Of a stretch of DNA of 64,000 nucleotides, positions 25,388 to 37,679 are shown piece after piece. The notes beneath the pieces are model-generated. The model did no database searches. It was not told the origin of the DNA and worked only from the letters and a program-made list of their open reading frames with translations. Source of the DNA: Pomphorhynchus laevis (taxonomy: Eukaryota > Acanthocephala > Palaeacanthocephala > Echinorhynchida > Pomphorhynchidae); the NCBI GenBank assembly GCA_012934845.2, contig WNNJ02001228.1, positions 1 to 64,000 on the forward strand, given 5' to 3'. Within the stretch, counting starts at the first letter, position 1. Every line of letters begins with the position of its first letter. The position numbers were made by a program, and so were the translations under genes.

Positions 25388-27885
25388 ATGAGCAAAATAA
25401 GTGCGTTCGGACTATCAAAGGATTTGACTAATATGCAAAAGACTGCCAATCCTCTAGCAAATACTAGCTTAAAGCAGCAAGATATTCTTATTGCAGACAA
25501 GGTAAGTAGTTTGTTGTCAACTGGATCTATGAGGTTAGGATATCATTTTGCACCCCTGAACTTGCCCGTGATTACTTGGAACATTTCAGTAAAAACAATT
25601 CAAGTCGTGGTAAAATCTTACGCAAGCCTATCCAAGCAACCTAAAAAATCAACTACATTCCGGCATACATTTCAGATGAAGACATTCTAGTACTTGAACA
25701 AGATTTTAAGATTAGCAATATCAGATATATTACAGGAAAGAGAGGATTGCCGATTTCCGTGGCATTTTGTTCTGCCTTAGTTTACGTGGCCGAGTGTCTA
25801 GTTCACTCCAAATGTAACCCGACCTAACCCCATTGTTATGTATGTCACAGATGTGGACATTGGAGTTCTGAATGTTCTCTTCTCCGCTCTTGTAGGATAT
25901 GTGGCTCTCTGGATGACCATTCTGAAAAATTCGATAGATCCCCGCACTTTTCTAACTGTGAAGAAGTCTATCCAGCCTGGTCGAGAAAATGTGCTTCATT
26001 CAAAAGCTACAAGCAACGTCATCTGGTAGCTCAGATGAAGCCAGCCAGCTTCGACGATGCATGTGCCGTCAATAATAACAACAGGATGTCTGGCGTAGAT
26101 CTCTTACGGCTTGTCGAGGCCAAACACCAACAATCAATAGATATAATGAACGATTTGATAATACAAAAACCTAACGTCAGTGATTGTTGAGAATCAAAGT
26201 GCATCTACATTATTTGCTAAATCTAAAAAAGCCCCGATATCAAAGAAACGGATTGTTTCGTCGCCGCAGACCTTAGCCTCTTTAAAACTGGAAACGATAG
26301 AAAAAGAATAAAATCTTGCGTTGGGAAATAAAGATAATGCCCGTGAGTAAATGAATCCACGTTCGAGGCTGCAAGCAGAAAGGGCAACCTTTCATCCTGG
26401 ACATTACTCGATTTATCCCTAAGCATATAATCACCCACATTACTCCGTATATAACCCCTCCTATGGAATGAGAGTTTGACCGAATTTTATTTCTACCTCT
26501 CATCGCAAGTTACCGGAATCCTTAATACTACCTTTAAAGGTTGAACTTCGATCCCACTCCAACAAAACTCAAGGTCCAAGTGAAAATGCTACATCTTCCC
26601 AATCTCTCTGCTTCCATCAGGCAAGCTTTATCCAATGAATACTAAAGTTCTAGATATAGGCTCAGACTGAGTAGTGACAGAACAAGAATTGCTCGTCTTT
26701 ATACCTATCACACTTCCTTCCGGAAGATATTCAAGGTGAAGTTTGTCTGCTGGTAGTAAAGGGCATCGGGTTGGATTATTAGCGTAAGCCTTGATAGAGA
26801 TTTGGAGTAGTCACTTGCCCTACATAATTATGGAGCAAGTCTTTCTCCATAACAATCCCGACTTGGGGTGACTTCATAAACAAAGACTTATCTGTTACGG
26901 ATATCATTAACTCCCGGGGCCCATTTCCGGGCACCTCCAAATCCGTCGTTCCACTCTTTTCCAGTATGTCAGCGTTTGACAGCCTATAAAAGAAGAGAAG
27001 TGGCCGTCACAATGCTTTTTGCCTCACCATTCGATGTAGCCGGCATCAATTGTAGCCCCCGTATATTTTTTACCAAAGAAAAAAAATCGGTTTCATGTCC
27101 CAAAGACCTGCGGCCCATTTCGATTCAAAATCCCCTTACATTTATCTACAAAATAGCGCTTGTGTATAGAATCCGCGACCATTTAAGTAGGGAGAACTTA
27201 ATCCCATCGAGTTTTCATGGGTTGGTCAAAGGGCGCCCGGTTTATTCAGCAATTGGTGAAGTGCATCAGTTTTGTCAGGATAACAGTCATCAAACTTGCT
27301 GTGGCTGTTTTTTTTTGACTTTTTGCTGCATTTGACCGCATTTCCATTCCCTTCGCGTTTTTCTCTCTGAAGTCCCTCGGTCTGCCTGCGATAATTGTTA
27401 TTAAAATAGAGATACTGCTGTACACTAAGCGGTTCTATTATGAAGACGACCATTATGCACTTCAGTTCTATCCTATTACATATGTGCCTTAAGGTTCCCC
27501 ACTTTCTCCTATTTTATGTCTTGCTACTTACATTGTTCTCTTCAAGGCATTACAACGTAGTCAACATCTCGTGGTATATGCTGATGATACCACAATGATG
27601 TAGTCTACCACAATGATGTAGTCTACCACAATGATGCAAAGATGTAGTCTCGGACATCAGCCGATTCTTTTATGATTAAAAGATCAGTTATCCCCATCCA
27701 ATCTTATTCTAAACTCTGAAGAATCGCATGTGGTAGTTCAAGGCGCCCCGGCAACAAAATATAAACTTTAAAAACTAGCGACTCTCTGCCCTTTCCTTCC
27801 TTTTGCAGTCTCAATTACCCTCTACTTTCACAAGTCGAGTAAAATATCTGTGATTAACCATTACGGTGAACATGTCGGCAAAATC
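25388..27885 (+). mobile_element. LINE copy E: plus-strand, internally deleted non-LTR retrotransposon
   Basis: The only plus-strand member of the cluster. An ORF1-like frame opens at 25388 and continues to about 26190, with a zinc-knuckle stretch near 25835-25980. A short endonuclease piece lies near 26410-26465 (reads ITRFIPKHI on the plus strand) and is followed by a deletion into the ORF2 linker at about 26520. The RT N-terminal half is at 26976-27335 (CPKDLRPISIQNPLTFIYK and PSSFHGLVKGRPVYSAIG). The copy fades out near 27885 in a TAAGATAAGATAAGG run that it shares with the tail of copy A, so E and A meet tail to tail, while B and E meet head to head near 25386. Confidence 0.75.
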
Positions 27886-28094
27886 TAAGATAAGATAAGA
27901 TAAGGATTTTCTTAAACAAAACTTGTAACCGATAAAAAACGTGTTACACAGAACAAAACATGCAAGAAGACACAAATAATATAAATTCGATAATCATTCA
28001 ATCTTCTATTTATTCTACGGCCTCAGGTCCAGCGGGATCTGAGCCCTCCAGCTAATCCAACACGCCGCTCTTCGACTGAACCACCTGGGGTCTA

Positions 28095-30473
28095 TCACCC
28101 CCGAAGAATCCAATCTAGGCGGACTATGCGCGGTAATCGCGAGATGAGGAGCTTGAGAAACCTTAGTCTTTGCTCTGGAGGACGTCCTCTCGAAAAGAAG
28201 ACTAATCCCGAGATAGCCCAAGTACCCCAGAGGCGCACTTGGGTTTTCCCATTCAACGACAGATGCTGAGCCCGTTTCAGGGCCCACCTAGCTTTCTTCA
28301 GGATACGTTTAAGTCTATCCAGGTCAGCTTTCGCCGACCAGTTCACCGTAACAGTGAACCCCAGGTATTTTACTCGACTTGTGAAGGTAGGGAGTGGTTG
28401 ATTAGTCAATATAGAAGATAGAGCAGGGAGTGATAGTCTCTTTAATTTTTTCTTTGTCGCAGGGGTGCCATGAAAGACAACTACCTGCGATTTGGATGAA
28501 TTTAAAATAAGATTGGATAGGGTCAGCTGGTCTGTTAATCTTAAAAAGAAACGGCTGATGTCCGAAGCGACATCTTTGCACCTGCGTCCAGAGAACAGGG
28601 CCGTGGTATCATCAGCGTATACCACTAGATGTTGATCACGTTTAAAATTCTTGAATAGTACAATGGAGGCAGCAAGAAATAAGATAGGAGAAAATGGGGA
28701 TCCTTGGGGCACACCTGTAATAGGGTAGAACTGACACGCATCAGGGTCGTCTTCATAGTAGAACCTCTTGGTAAACAGTAATATCTCCACCCTGTTAACA
28801 ATTCTCGCAGGCAACCCGAGGGACCTGAGAGAGGAGATAACAAAGGGAATGGAAATGCGGTCAAATGCAGCAGAAAAGTCAAGGAAAACAGCCACAGCTA
28901 GTTGATGGCTATTATCCCTACAAAACTGATGCACTTCACCTATTGCTGAATGAACCGAGCGTCCCTTGACAAACCCGTGAAAACTCGGTGGGATCAAATT
29001 ACGCCTACTTAAATGGTCGCGGATTCTACGCGCAAGCGCTTTTTCGTAGATGGAGATGAGGGAGTTTTGAATCGAAATGGGACGCAGATCTTTGGGACAT
29101 GAAACCGGACTATGCTTTGGTAAGAAAATTCTACGACTAATATTGATGCCGGCTACATCGGATGGTGAGGCTAAAAGCATTGTGACGGCCACTTCTCTTC
29201 TTTGATCGGCTGTCAAAAGCTGACAGACTCGAGAAGATAGTGGAGCGACGGATTTAGAGGTGCCCGGAAGTGGCCCCCAGGAGTTAAGGATATCTGTAAC
29301 AGATAAGTCCCTGCTCCTGAAGTCACCCCAAGGCGGGATTGGTTGGGGAGATTGAGTGGCTCCATAATTATGTAGGGATAGTGACTCCTTCAAAACATTA
29401 TCAAGGCCTATACTACCAATCCAACCCAAAGCTCTATCCTTCCAACAGACAAACTTCTCCTTCTTGAATATCTTCCAGAAGGAAGACTGAGAAGGGCTAA
29501 GGTGAGCGATGTTCGCCTTATCCCTGCTCAGCTGGAACCTATATCTAGTGCTCCAGTATTCATTCGAGATGGCCTGCCTGGCGGAAACAGAGACATTGGG
29601 AAGACGTAGCATTTTAGCCAAAACCTTGAGTTTTGTTGGAGTGGGATTGTAAATATGACCTTTATAGGTAGTCGAAAGAAACGCGGTAGCTTGCGAGGAG
29701 AGGAAGGAATTGAATTCGGTCAAATTCTCATTACTAATTCTGGGGAAGAGTTGGATAGCCGCCTGAAAGAAAGCCACTCTAATGGGATCAAAGTGAAACC
29801 TCCTTCTAAGCAACGTATCTTCCTCTATCCGCCAACGAATTAGGTCATGAGAGATGGTCTGTTTTTGGCGCGACTGCTCAGTACAGATGGGTTTCAACAA
29901 CCACATCTTATGAAGCAGTAATATGTCGAGGAGAGAATTAGTTGTTGAGCAATGAAAAGTTGGGGACGGTGGTTTGTGAATAAGGTAATCGTTCCTGGCT
30001 CTGCGGAGTGCTGCATTAATCCAACGACCAGTTCTGTCGTTGAAGTCACCGAGTAACATGTCATAGCCACTACCCCAAATACGGTCCAGGAGATCACTGT
30101 TCTTGTGAATTTCCCCTGGCCTAATATAGATATTGGCTATGCTGATACGTTTACCATTCTTACAAAGTGAAACAGCTAAACAAGACAGGGCTGGACAAGA
30201 ATAGTTTAAAAGAAGGGATGATCTTAAGGAGCATTTAACTAGGGTTAAAAGACCTTGAGATGAAGAGGCGTGAGGAGGGGTTATGTACGGAGTGAAGTGG
30301 GTGTAAATATGCTTGGGGATAAATCGAGTAATGTCCTGGGGGATACGGATAGACCGCGTCTCCTGAAGGACTATAACATCCGCATCTCTACCAGATAGAA
30401 GGCTAAGGGCAGAAGCACCTCCCGAATTCCACTGAAGTATATTCAGTGAAAAAGGCTCTTGACTACTTTGCAT
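28095..30473 (-). CDS. LINE ORF2: endonuclease-reverse transcriptase polyprotein
   Basis: A 792-residue open frame. Residues 1-215 are an exonuclease/endonuclease/phosphatase-type nuclease: LNILQWN at 10-16, VLQETR with Glu38, and LGDFNDR at 141-147. The usual late Ser-Asp-His is not seen; the closest match is SHD at 208-210. Residues 220-420 are a linker. Reverse transcriptase follows: DLRPISIQN at 462-470, FVKGRSVHSA at 501-510, AVFLDFSAAFD at 528-538, GVPQGSPFSPILF at 587-599 and the catalytic YADD at 619-622. The protein should nick target DNA and copy its own RNA at the nick. Compared with copy B, a 1-nt deletion near residue 791 shifts the last 25-30 residues into another frame (about 28015-28090). 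ORF1 ends 35 bp upstream. Internally it is open throughout, unlike all other copies here. Confidence 0.88.
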   Translation of the reverse strand: MQSSQEPFSLNILQWNSGGASALSLLSGRDADVIVLQETRSIRIPQDITRFIPKHIYTHFTPYITPPHASSSQGLLTLVKCSLRSSLLLNYSCPALSCLAVSLCKNGKRISIANIYIRPGEIHKNSDLLDRIWGSGYDMLLGDFNDRTGRWINAALRRARNDYLIHKPPSPTFHCSTTNSLLDILLLHKMWLLKPICTEQSRQKQTISHDLIRWRIEEDTLLRRRFHFDPIRVAFFQAAIQLFPRISNENLTEFNSFLSSQATAFLSTTYKGHIYNPTPTKLKVLAKMLRLPNVSVSARQAISNEYWSTRYRFQLSRDKANIAHLSPSQSSFWKIFKKEKFVCWKDRALGWIGSIGLDNVLKESLSLHNYGATQSPQPIPPWGDFRSRDLSVTDILNSWGPLPGTSKSVAPLSSRVCQLLTADQRREVAVTMLLASPSDVAGINISRRIFLPKHSPVSCPKDLRPISIQNSLISIYEKALARRIRDHLSRRNLIPPSFHGFVKGRSVHSAIGEVHQFCRDNSHQLAVAVFLDFSAAFDRISIPFVISSLRSLGLPARIVNRVEILLFTKRFYYEDDPDACQFYPITGVPQGSPFSPILFLAASIVLFKNFKRDQHLVVYADDTTALFSGRRCKDVASDISRFFLRLTDQLTLSNLILNSSKSQVVVFHGTPATKKKLKRLSLPALSSILTNQPLPTFTSRVKYLGFTVTVNWSAKADLDRLKRILKKARWALKRAQHLSLNGKTQVRLWGTWAISGLVFFSRGRPPEQRLRFLKLLISRLPRIVRLDWILRG

Positions 30474-30507
30474 TGTGTTACGACAGCTGGAGTGGGATGC
30501 CTACCTC

Positions 30508-31702
30508 CTAGCAGAAACTAGGAGAGAGAAAGTTGCCCTTCTCACTCCCAGCCCTACCAGGAGAAGACACTTGCCCACCGGCATTATCTTCATCTCCCTT
30601 TGAGGCCAAAAACTCCCAACATATATCATCTTTCTTTGCCAACTTCAAGGAAGCCAACTTTTGTTTAGAAGATGATCTCTTCTTAGAACGGGGGCTCTCT
30701 TTGAAGAGGTAAGAATCGTCGATGGAGGAGAACGAGACTCCTCGAATTTCGCTATCAGATGGTTCGTTAAGGCTCGAATCTCGTCTTTATATATCTGTAG
30801 TCTTGCGTCAACAATTTTGAAAATGTCGGTGTCCGACATACCATAACCGTTTGAATTGGATAAGCTGGCAGCGGCAAAGTGGGCCGGTTTGACCAATGCC
30901 CCACAATGCCTTAATTTGTATTCTTTGAAGATAGGACATCTTCTAGACCAGGCCGGGTGCTGACCACCACAATTGGAACACAGAGGGGGAGAGAACATTT
31001 CCCCTCATGGACTTCGGAAGAGCTGCAAACCCCACACGTATGGGGCCTAGTACAGTTCGAGGACCAGTGCCCCCAGAGGTGGCACCCATTGCAATGGGGG
31101 TATGTTAAGTCATCAGCATCTACGATATTGAAAGAAAGATTGTACCCCAGAAAGGGGTTACATTTGCTTTTAGCCAGACATTCCGCTTGATCGACTGCGG
31201 TAGAACAGAATGCTATTGGTATAGCCTGGCCTTTCTTGCCCAGGATTGGGCGAATATTATGAATTTTGAACTCAGATGTGAGAGCAATGATATCTTCCTC
31301 CGTTGCGAAGGGCGGAAAATTATTAATTTTCAGAGTCGCCTGAATAGGCCTGTAAGTAGTTGACCCAAATTCTTTTAGGTGTGTTTCGAAAAATTCTAGG
31401 TACGATGCTGCCAGATCTGGAGAGCTGAAAGAAACCCGGATTTCGGAATCTAAATATTTTATCGAATTAAATAGAATTCTCTTCTTATAAGAGCTTGTAA
31501 ACTCTCTTAGAAAAATATTGAAAAGATTCTTCCTTTCAAATGGTTGAAGAAGTCTGATTATTACCAGATTCACCACTTTAGGCACAGGAGGGAGTTCTCC
31601 ATCCGTGCTTGAGATTAAAAAATTAGACGAAATAGGACTAACCTTGTTTTCTTTGGCTTGAAAATTCGATGTTACATTGGAAATACCTGAGTTCCGTTCC
31701 AT
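30508..31702 (-). pseudogene. LINE ORF1: zinc-knuckle RNA-binding (gag-like) protein, frameshifted
   Basis: The first frame (31702-30911, 263 residues from ATG) covers the N-terminal and RRM-like middle region. The zinc knuckles begin with CNGCHLWGHWSSNC (C-x2-C-x4-H-x4-C) and CGVCSSSEVHEGKC. The third, CSNCGGQHPAWSRRC, lies in a different frame (30998-30645), and the last about 50 residues are in yet another, ending at the TAG at 30508-30510. Two frameshifts, near 30990 and 30660, therefore separate them. Three knuckles ending in a CGGxHPA-type motif are typical of Jockey-group ORF1. The protein would coat element RNA for retrotransposition. Confidence 0.8.
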
Positions 31703-31850
31703 ATTAGCTTGATTTTGAAGTTGTTTGAAGCACCGATGGTAAATTTTTTTACAATTTAAAATCTAACAAATTCATTATCATTTGTTGATTTTGAAACATT
31801 CACTTTTGTTTTCGTTTGTGCAAAACCAACGCATCAACAGTGATGTATAA

Positions 31851-34800
31851 TATTGACGTAAACATCGATAAAATTCGATATAAAAATGTCGAATTTTCGA
31901 TAGCCAATCATCAGCACAATAATTGAGACATCTTCCTCCTAATCCTTAAATTTAAATTATGATACATCTTAAACAATTTAGTAATAAATTCATAAAAATT
32001 TTGTTAGATGTTTATATATATCCACATTATATAAAATCTTAATATTGAAATATTTATTATTATTTATTTATATAAAGTGCAATATACGTAGACTCAGTTA
32101 ACTGATCTGATCAAAAACATTAATGCACAATGTTTATATCCTAGCAGAGGAGTGTAAAACATATTGAGCAATGGGTAATCTGATCGTATGCTCATCGTTT
32201 ATTTTGAAAATTATTAAGTTCAACCTTTTGGTAGTTAACACCATGTCATTCATATAATTATTGTGTTAGAAAGCCTTTGTAGACAATGGTTTTATATTTT
32301 GTGAACTTTAATTTATGTTGATGTCTTTTATTAATACAAAGCTTATCTCATAAGATCAGTGAACTTAAGCATCTATTGCATTTCTTTGTTAGTAAAAAGC
32401 TCCTTTAAAGTAGATCATCCAAGAGGACCTTTTGTTCATTTGGATCAGATTACTTATCAAAATAGCAGCATTTTTAGTTAAAAAGCCTGTCATTAAGCGC
32501 TTAAATCATAATTGATTTTATAAGTTGAATTAAAACATCAAAGTAACATGCAAACAGAAGCCATTTGTTATATTTCAGTGTTCACTTTTTATCTAAATTC
32601 AAAACCTATTATGAAATAACGACATCGTTGCTGTCAGGCATCTACACAATGAGCGATATCGAATTTACTAAAATATGTCGTAATAGTATGGACCAGACAT
32701 TAGCACCGCAATTTATCAGCGTTTACAATCTGTAAACTCTGCATATTCGATAAATGCTAAATGCAATAATCTCATAATTTGACAGTAATTTTTAAGGTTA
32801 TTTTTTACATTAGCATTCAGATAATTACTCGTTCTGTTTTCATTCACTCATTCATTTAAATAGCAGAGTAAATAAGCAATTTTAAGTATGCAATGCATGC
32901 TTTATTAAACTACTCAATAAAATCGTTTCTTTTAAAAATTCCTTCTTTTAAAATTAGTCACCACTGAAATTGATACTACTGTTCGGATATAAACCTTTGC
33001 CGCTTAGACAATTTTATCACAAAGGTCTCTTATTACACTGATCTCTTGCATCAATGCACAAAATCATTTGGCCGGTAATTAATATATCTAAACTTCTTTT
33101 CATTATTAAATTTAACAGGTAGTAATTAAACATTTCTTATAGCTTAATTACGTTATAAATAGCTTAACTTGCTATTTTTTCAAAAAGTACTTAAAATCGT
33201 AGTATATTAATTAAAACGTTTGAATTTTTTAATTCATTATTTCGATATTTGCTGCTATCATTTCAATCGTATTAATGATATTTATATAAACATCCATTGA
33301 ATATATTTAAGTCATCCATTTCCTTGAATTTAGTCTTAATCTTAATTTATAGGAGCAAAGGAAAAGCAAATTAGAGACCAAAGGAATTATTCAATATTTC
33401 AATGGCAAATGCAATTATCATCTGGAAAAAGGAAAATTTTTAGTTTTTTGATGAATTTTTCATGATTATGGCAGTTGCCATTAAAATATTAAATAATTCC
33501 TTGATCTTTGATTTTATTTTCCTTTGTTCATATTAACTAAAAATAAATATCAATGTTTTATAAATTTAAAGGAACGATGAAAGTATGTGAAAATGCTTTA
33601 TTTCAAAAAGATCACAATATGTTGATAGCTACTGATACCATTTTCAGAAAATTACAATCTGCTTTTTATATCGTGGCATTCTTGAAATAAGTTTTTTACT
33701 CTAGTTTCTTCTTTTTTCGTAAAAATTTATAAAAACTTAAAGAATATAGAAATGCATATTTATATTATAATATATTATTATATTATTTATATTATATTCA
33801 TATAATATAAATGCATATTTTTAAAATAAAATTATAAAAAAAACCTTTTCAAATTTGGGCTTCTTTATATCTGAATTAGCTGAAATTTAAAATTTACAAT
33901 CTTTATAATTATTTAAATTATATGATCGCAGTAAAATTGTTTACATTTTGACTCGAATTAAAAATCAATAGTTTCGAATAATCAATTTTAAAAAAATCTG
34001 ATCAAAAATACTTTAAAGCTAAATCATTTAGATTTTAATTACTTGAATTCTTCAAATTTATTTCACCATTTCGTTAAGACATATCTGCTAATACTTAGTT
34101 TCGACATAGCTAACCTCATAAAAATAATGTTTTGAGAGCATAAATTTAAACTATTTCTGTCAAAGACCAATATGTTATGGTCAATATAGACTGGAATTTC
34201 ACACACCAGTAAATTTTTCGGATTTTTTTTCGATTTGGCGCTTCAAAGCTTTCTGAAATTTTTATAAAATTCACTATTTTAGAGTGTTCTACTCTAAATT
34301 TATTAGGATGGAAAATTTTGTAAACTGTGATATTTATTTTAACATTTTTAAAATCTTCAAATTTTTATACTTCTAATAGACTATTTGCTTCTCTATACAA
34401 CATTTAATTTGACAATAATAATCGGTTTAAAAAATAAAAATAAAAAAATGATTTACTGACACGGAAGAATTTGATAAAAATTATATATTAAAGAGATAAA
34501 AGAAATCAATGACAAATAAAAAAATTGAACTGGTAATGTTCATACTGACAAACTTATGACGTTAGCAATTTTTTCTAAAGAAATCAAATCTATTTTTCTA
34601 ATAATAAATAAGTTTATCCAGTCTAATATTTCTATCATATATGCATGTTTTTAAATAGTTTAAAAAGTTATAATATTTATCAGAAGGCTTTGAAAGGCGA
34701 AGCAGATAATACCTGATTTTTCTGCCGTAAATTTAATTAAAGGATGCAATTAAAATCAATTGAATCGATTTATATAATTAATTTTAATAAACGATTTGAT

Positions 34801-36540
34801 ATAAATAGTAATGTTAACGTACCATTTTATGGTAAATTAATGTATTATTCGATGAATTAAATTATCAAAACAGTAATGTAAGTTAAGAAATTAAACTGAA
34901 TTAAATAATATAGCAAAACACCTTTTTACTAAATACTTTATTACTTTAAGATAGTTTTGCACTTTTAAATTTTTTAAAACCTGGAAAATAACGTATAAGA
35001 CGATGGCTATTGTTATATAAATTGATATAGCGATTAAACATTATGTCAAATTTTATAAATTTTCAAGTGCAGCAGTTAAAATAAATATAAAATACTTTTA
35101 ATAAAATCAACATAATATTTGTATCACATAATATACATACATATGTGTGGTGGAAGCTGCTAAGCAATATTGTATGTGTTCTCATTTGAAATTAGATAGA
35201 TAAAATAATGAAAACATGATAAAATAATTATTATTTTGTAGACACTATGCGCCTTATCATAGGGAAATGCAGTAAAAGCATTTTTTATCATATTTCAATG
35301 CTAATGTATTTAATGGACCAAAGTTTAATTTCTAATAAAAGAGCGATTGTTCCACGATTCAGTAGGATTCTCTAAAGGATTATGTATATAGTCTTTTAAG
35401 TTTTATTTGTAAATTTAATGGATAGAAGATTTAATTTGTAAATCTTTCCAGCTGATTTTTTAATTTTATTAAGTTCAAAAATAAAAAAATAAAAAATGTG
35501 GATAATTTTAATATTTAAATTGGCGAATACTTAAGGAATTTGGATATATAGGAAAATCAGGAAGATACATCACATCTATAAGTGTTATTTTTATTTTAAT
35601 AATAAAATTAATTATAAAAATCACAGTATGAGTAAATTTTTTGTTCTATATATTTAAGAGTGAATTAAATATTTCAATATATTATGTACATTAATATATT
35701 TATACAATTTTGTAATTTATATCTCCTTATCTTGATGTAACTAAGTAGATTATAAGAAATTCATAAAATTGTTATTTAAAGAATAAAATTTTAATGTTAT
35801 ATATTTTTTGAATAAATAATAAGTAATTATTATTTTCGCTATTACAAGTTACCCCCGAATTAGTCTTTGAAAATAATGTTCGCTGAAAAGATAACGCTGC
35901 CAAGTTCAGCGAGAAATTGGCATTTAGCAAAACTACAATTTTCTGTCGATTATGCAGTGACCGTATTTTAAATAACTCTTTTGTGATTATAAAAATGCAA
36001 TTCTTCTTAGTACATGTGCTCTTTATTAATATTAATAGTACATGATCTGCAGATCTTCATTAACATTATATAATAATATTCATTAAAAATAATTATTGTT
36101 AAAATAATAAATACACTATGCTTTATTTAAATTATATAATTATATGAATATTTTGACTTAACTTAAAATATTAAACATTGTACCTATCATTTATACAACT
36201 TTATTTATCAACATATACTATCTAAATATAATATAATAGTATATAAATGTACTATTTATTATCAATTTTTTGAAAATTGATATTTGTTCAATGAAGACAT
36301 AAATATGTACCATTAATTAAGGCAATCATTCAAAATCAGATATAAACGCTTTACTCTTTAATTTATGTATCGATCAATTATCACACATTCTAATTTATAA
36401 TTTAAAACTAAACTATTTTCACTCTTTAATCTAGATGTATTTAATAGTATGGACAAATCGATATATTTAAACTAAACTATTTTCATCTTTAATCTAGATG
36501 TATTTAATAGATGGAAATCGAATATTATTTATGTAGATAA
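31851..36540. other. Gene-poor AT-rich intergenic stretch
   Basis: I see no supported coding exon in this stretch. It holds scattered A/T runs, a short reverse fragment of the AT-rich repeat family head at about 32086-32113 (TACGTAGACTCAGTTAACTG), and a TATATTATA-rich patch at 33760-33810. Confidence 0.5.
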
Positions 36541-36552
36541 ATAATATTATTT

Positions 36553-36718
36553 ATAAATAATTATTGGAGCTGGATCAAAGAAAAGAGGAAATTATTTTTG
36601 ATATTTCGCTACCCTCTGTTAGCATCTTCAGGAAATTTCCTGAAGATGCTAACATAAGTTTGCGAATTATCAAAAATAATTTACTCTTTTCTTTGATCCA
36701 GCTCCAATAATTATTTAT
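36553..36718. repeat. Fold-back MITE, complete copy
   Basis: A near-perfect palindrome of about 166 bp. The outer arm ATTATTGGAGCTGGATCAAA at about 36560 is repeated inverted as TTTGATCCAGCTCCAATAAT at about 36692-36711, and the centre is CTTCAGGAAATTTCCTGAAG. It has no coding capacity, so it is a non-autonomous DNA-transposon-like fold-back element. The flank ATAAATAATTATT is AT-rich, so a target duplication cannot be defined. Confidence 0.8.
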
Positions 36719-36721
36719 TAA

Positions 36722-36791
36722 TAATGGATCATTATCAACTATTTAAAAAATATGTAATTTATTTTAAATAGTTGATAATGATTCATCATTG
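36722..36791. repeat. Small palindrome between two fold-back MITEs
   Basis: ATCATTATCAACTATTTAAA (about 36727) is repeated inverted as TTTAAATAGTTGATAATGAT (about 36762-36781). The same arm sequence precedes the partial MITE copy at 37942, so this palindrome is the joined outer flank of two facing family members. Confidence 0.75.
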
Positions 36792-37053
36792 ATAAATAAT
36801 TATTGGATTTTGATCAAAAAAGAGGGAAACTTTTCTTTGATATTTCGCTAACTTTTTTTAACATCTTCAAAAAATTTCAATCCCTTTTTTGATCCAAAAA
36901 AGGGATTCCCTAATTTTTATTTAATTTTCTGAAGATGCTAGCTTAGTAGCATTTAATTTTCTGGATTGTAATTTTCTCAAGATGCTAACAGTGGTTAGCA
37001 AAATATCAAATAAAATTTTTCTCCTTTCTTTGATCCAGCTCCAATAATTCATT
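36792..37053. repeat. Fold-back MITE, second, diverged copy
   Basis: The left arm begins ATAAATAATTATTGGATTTTGATC and the right arm ends TTTGATCCAGCTCCAATAATTC. The interior carries several copies of the GAAGATGCTA / TTAGCATCTTC words, rearranged relative to 36553-36718. It belongs to the same family, is longer and is internally scrambled. Confidence 0.65.
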
Positions 37054-37235
37054 AATATTATATATTTTTATTTTAGCAGAAAATTATATTGCATATAAAT
37101 TCATATAATTAGAATATGATAATCTAATAATTAGAATTATTAGAATTAATAATTAGATTATGAATTAATAATTAGATTATAATTAAATTAATTATAATTA
37201 TCATCTAATAATTAGAATTATAATAATTAGATTAT

Positions 37236-37330
37236 GAAGAGTGAACGCGCTTCACCATCGAATGCCTTTACGTCTTTTGACAAAGCGACCTTGTTGCTTT
37301 GACGTCTGGCCGAATTGTGAATTAAATCCC
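37236..37330. other. GC-richer patch of unknown origin
   Basis: About 95 bp (from GAGTGAACGCGCTTCACC to CCCCGCGTGTCTG) stands out from the AT background. It includes CAAAGC..GCTTTG, able to form a small hairpin. A nearby phrase, CCCATTTGCGGGTAAC (about 37420), resembles CCCATTTGCGGGCAAC at about 46696, after the endonuclease fragment, which hints that both derive from one mobile element. Confidence 0.35.
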
Positions 37331-37679
37331 CGCGTGTCTGAATAATAGATTATATTGATTATAATAATTATAATTAATTATTATAATCAATAATTAATTA
37401 TATTAATTGTCTATTTCGAACCCATTTGCGGGTAACTTTGTATTACTGTAAACGAAATTATTAAATAAAAGATAAAAAAATTTATCAATTAATATTTATA
37501 TGACTAAATATTTTATAGTGTCAGTAGAAGATAAGTGTATTATAAGACTTATTTAAAGGTCATAAGAAATTGTTAACATAAGATGCGACTTAAACATAAG
37601 ATATTTTTGTAAATATAAAAATTTACACTCAATCACTGCACTTATTCAAAATCAGAATGTTTTTTCTTGTTTTTCTTAC

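Larger units (their letters stand above)
27890..31850 (-). mobile_element. LINE copy A: best-preserved Jockey/I-type non-LTR retrotransposon
   Basis: A nearly complete two-ORF LINE on the minus strand. Its 5' UTR lies at about 31703-31850, ORF1 at 31702-30508 and ORF2 at 30473-28095 with a short tail. The 3' UTR ends in a (TTATC)n-like run at 27892-27912 rather than poly(A). The ORF1 zinc knuckles, the N-terminal apurinic-type endonuclease and the following reverse transcriptase place it in the Jockey/I group of families. The exact clade needs a tree. It is the template against which I identified copies B to F. A few frameshifts in ORF1 and one near the ORF2 end indicate it is no longer autonomous, but it is clearly younger than its neighbours. 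Confidence 0.85.

Noticed and set aside
26223-26503. Minus-strand ORFs in LINE copy E
   Set aside because: They are antisense to the plus-strand LINE sequence, which shows the endonuclease motif in sense.
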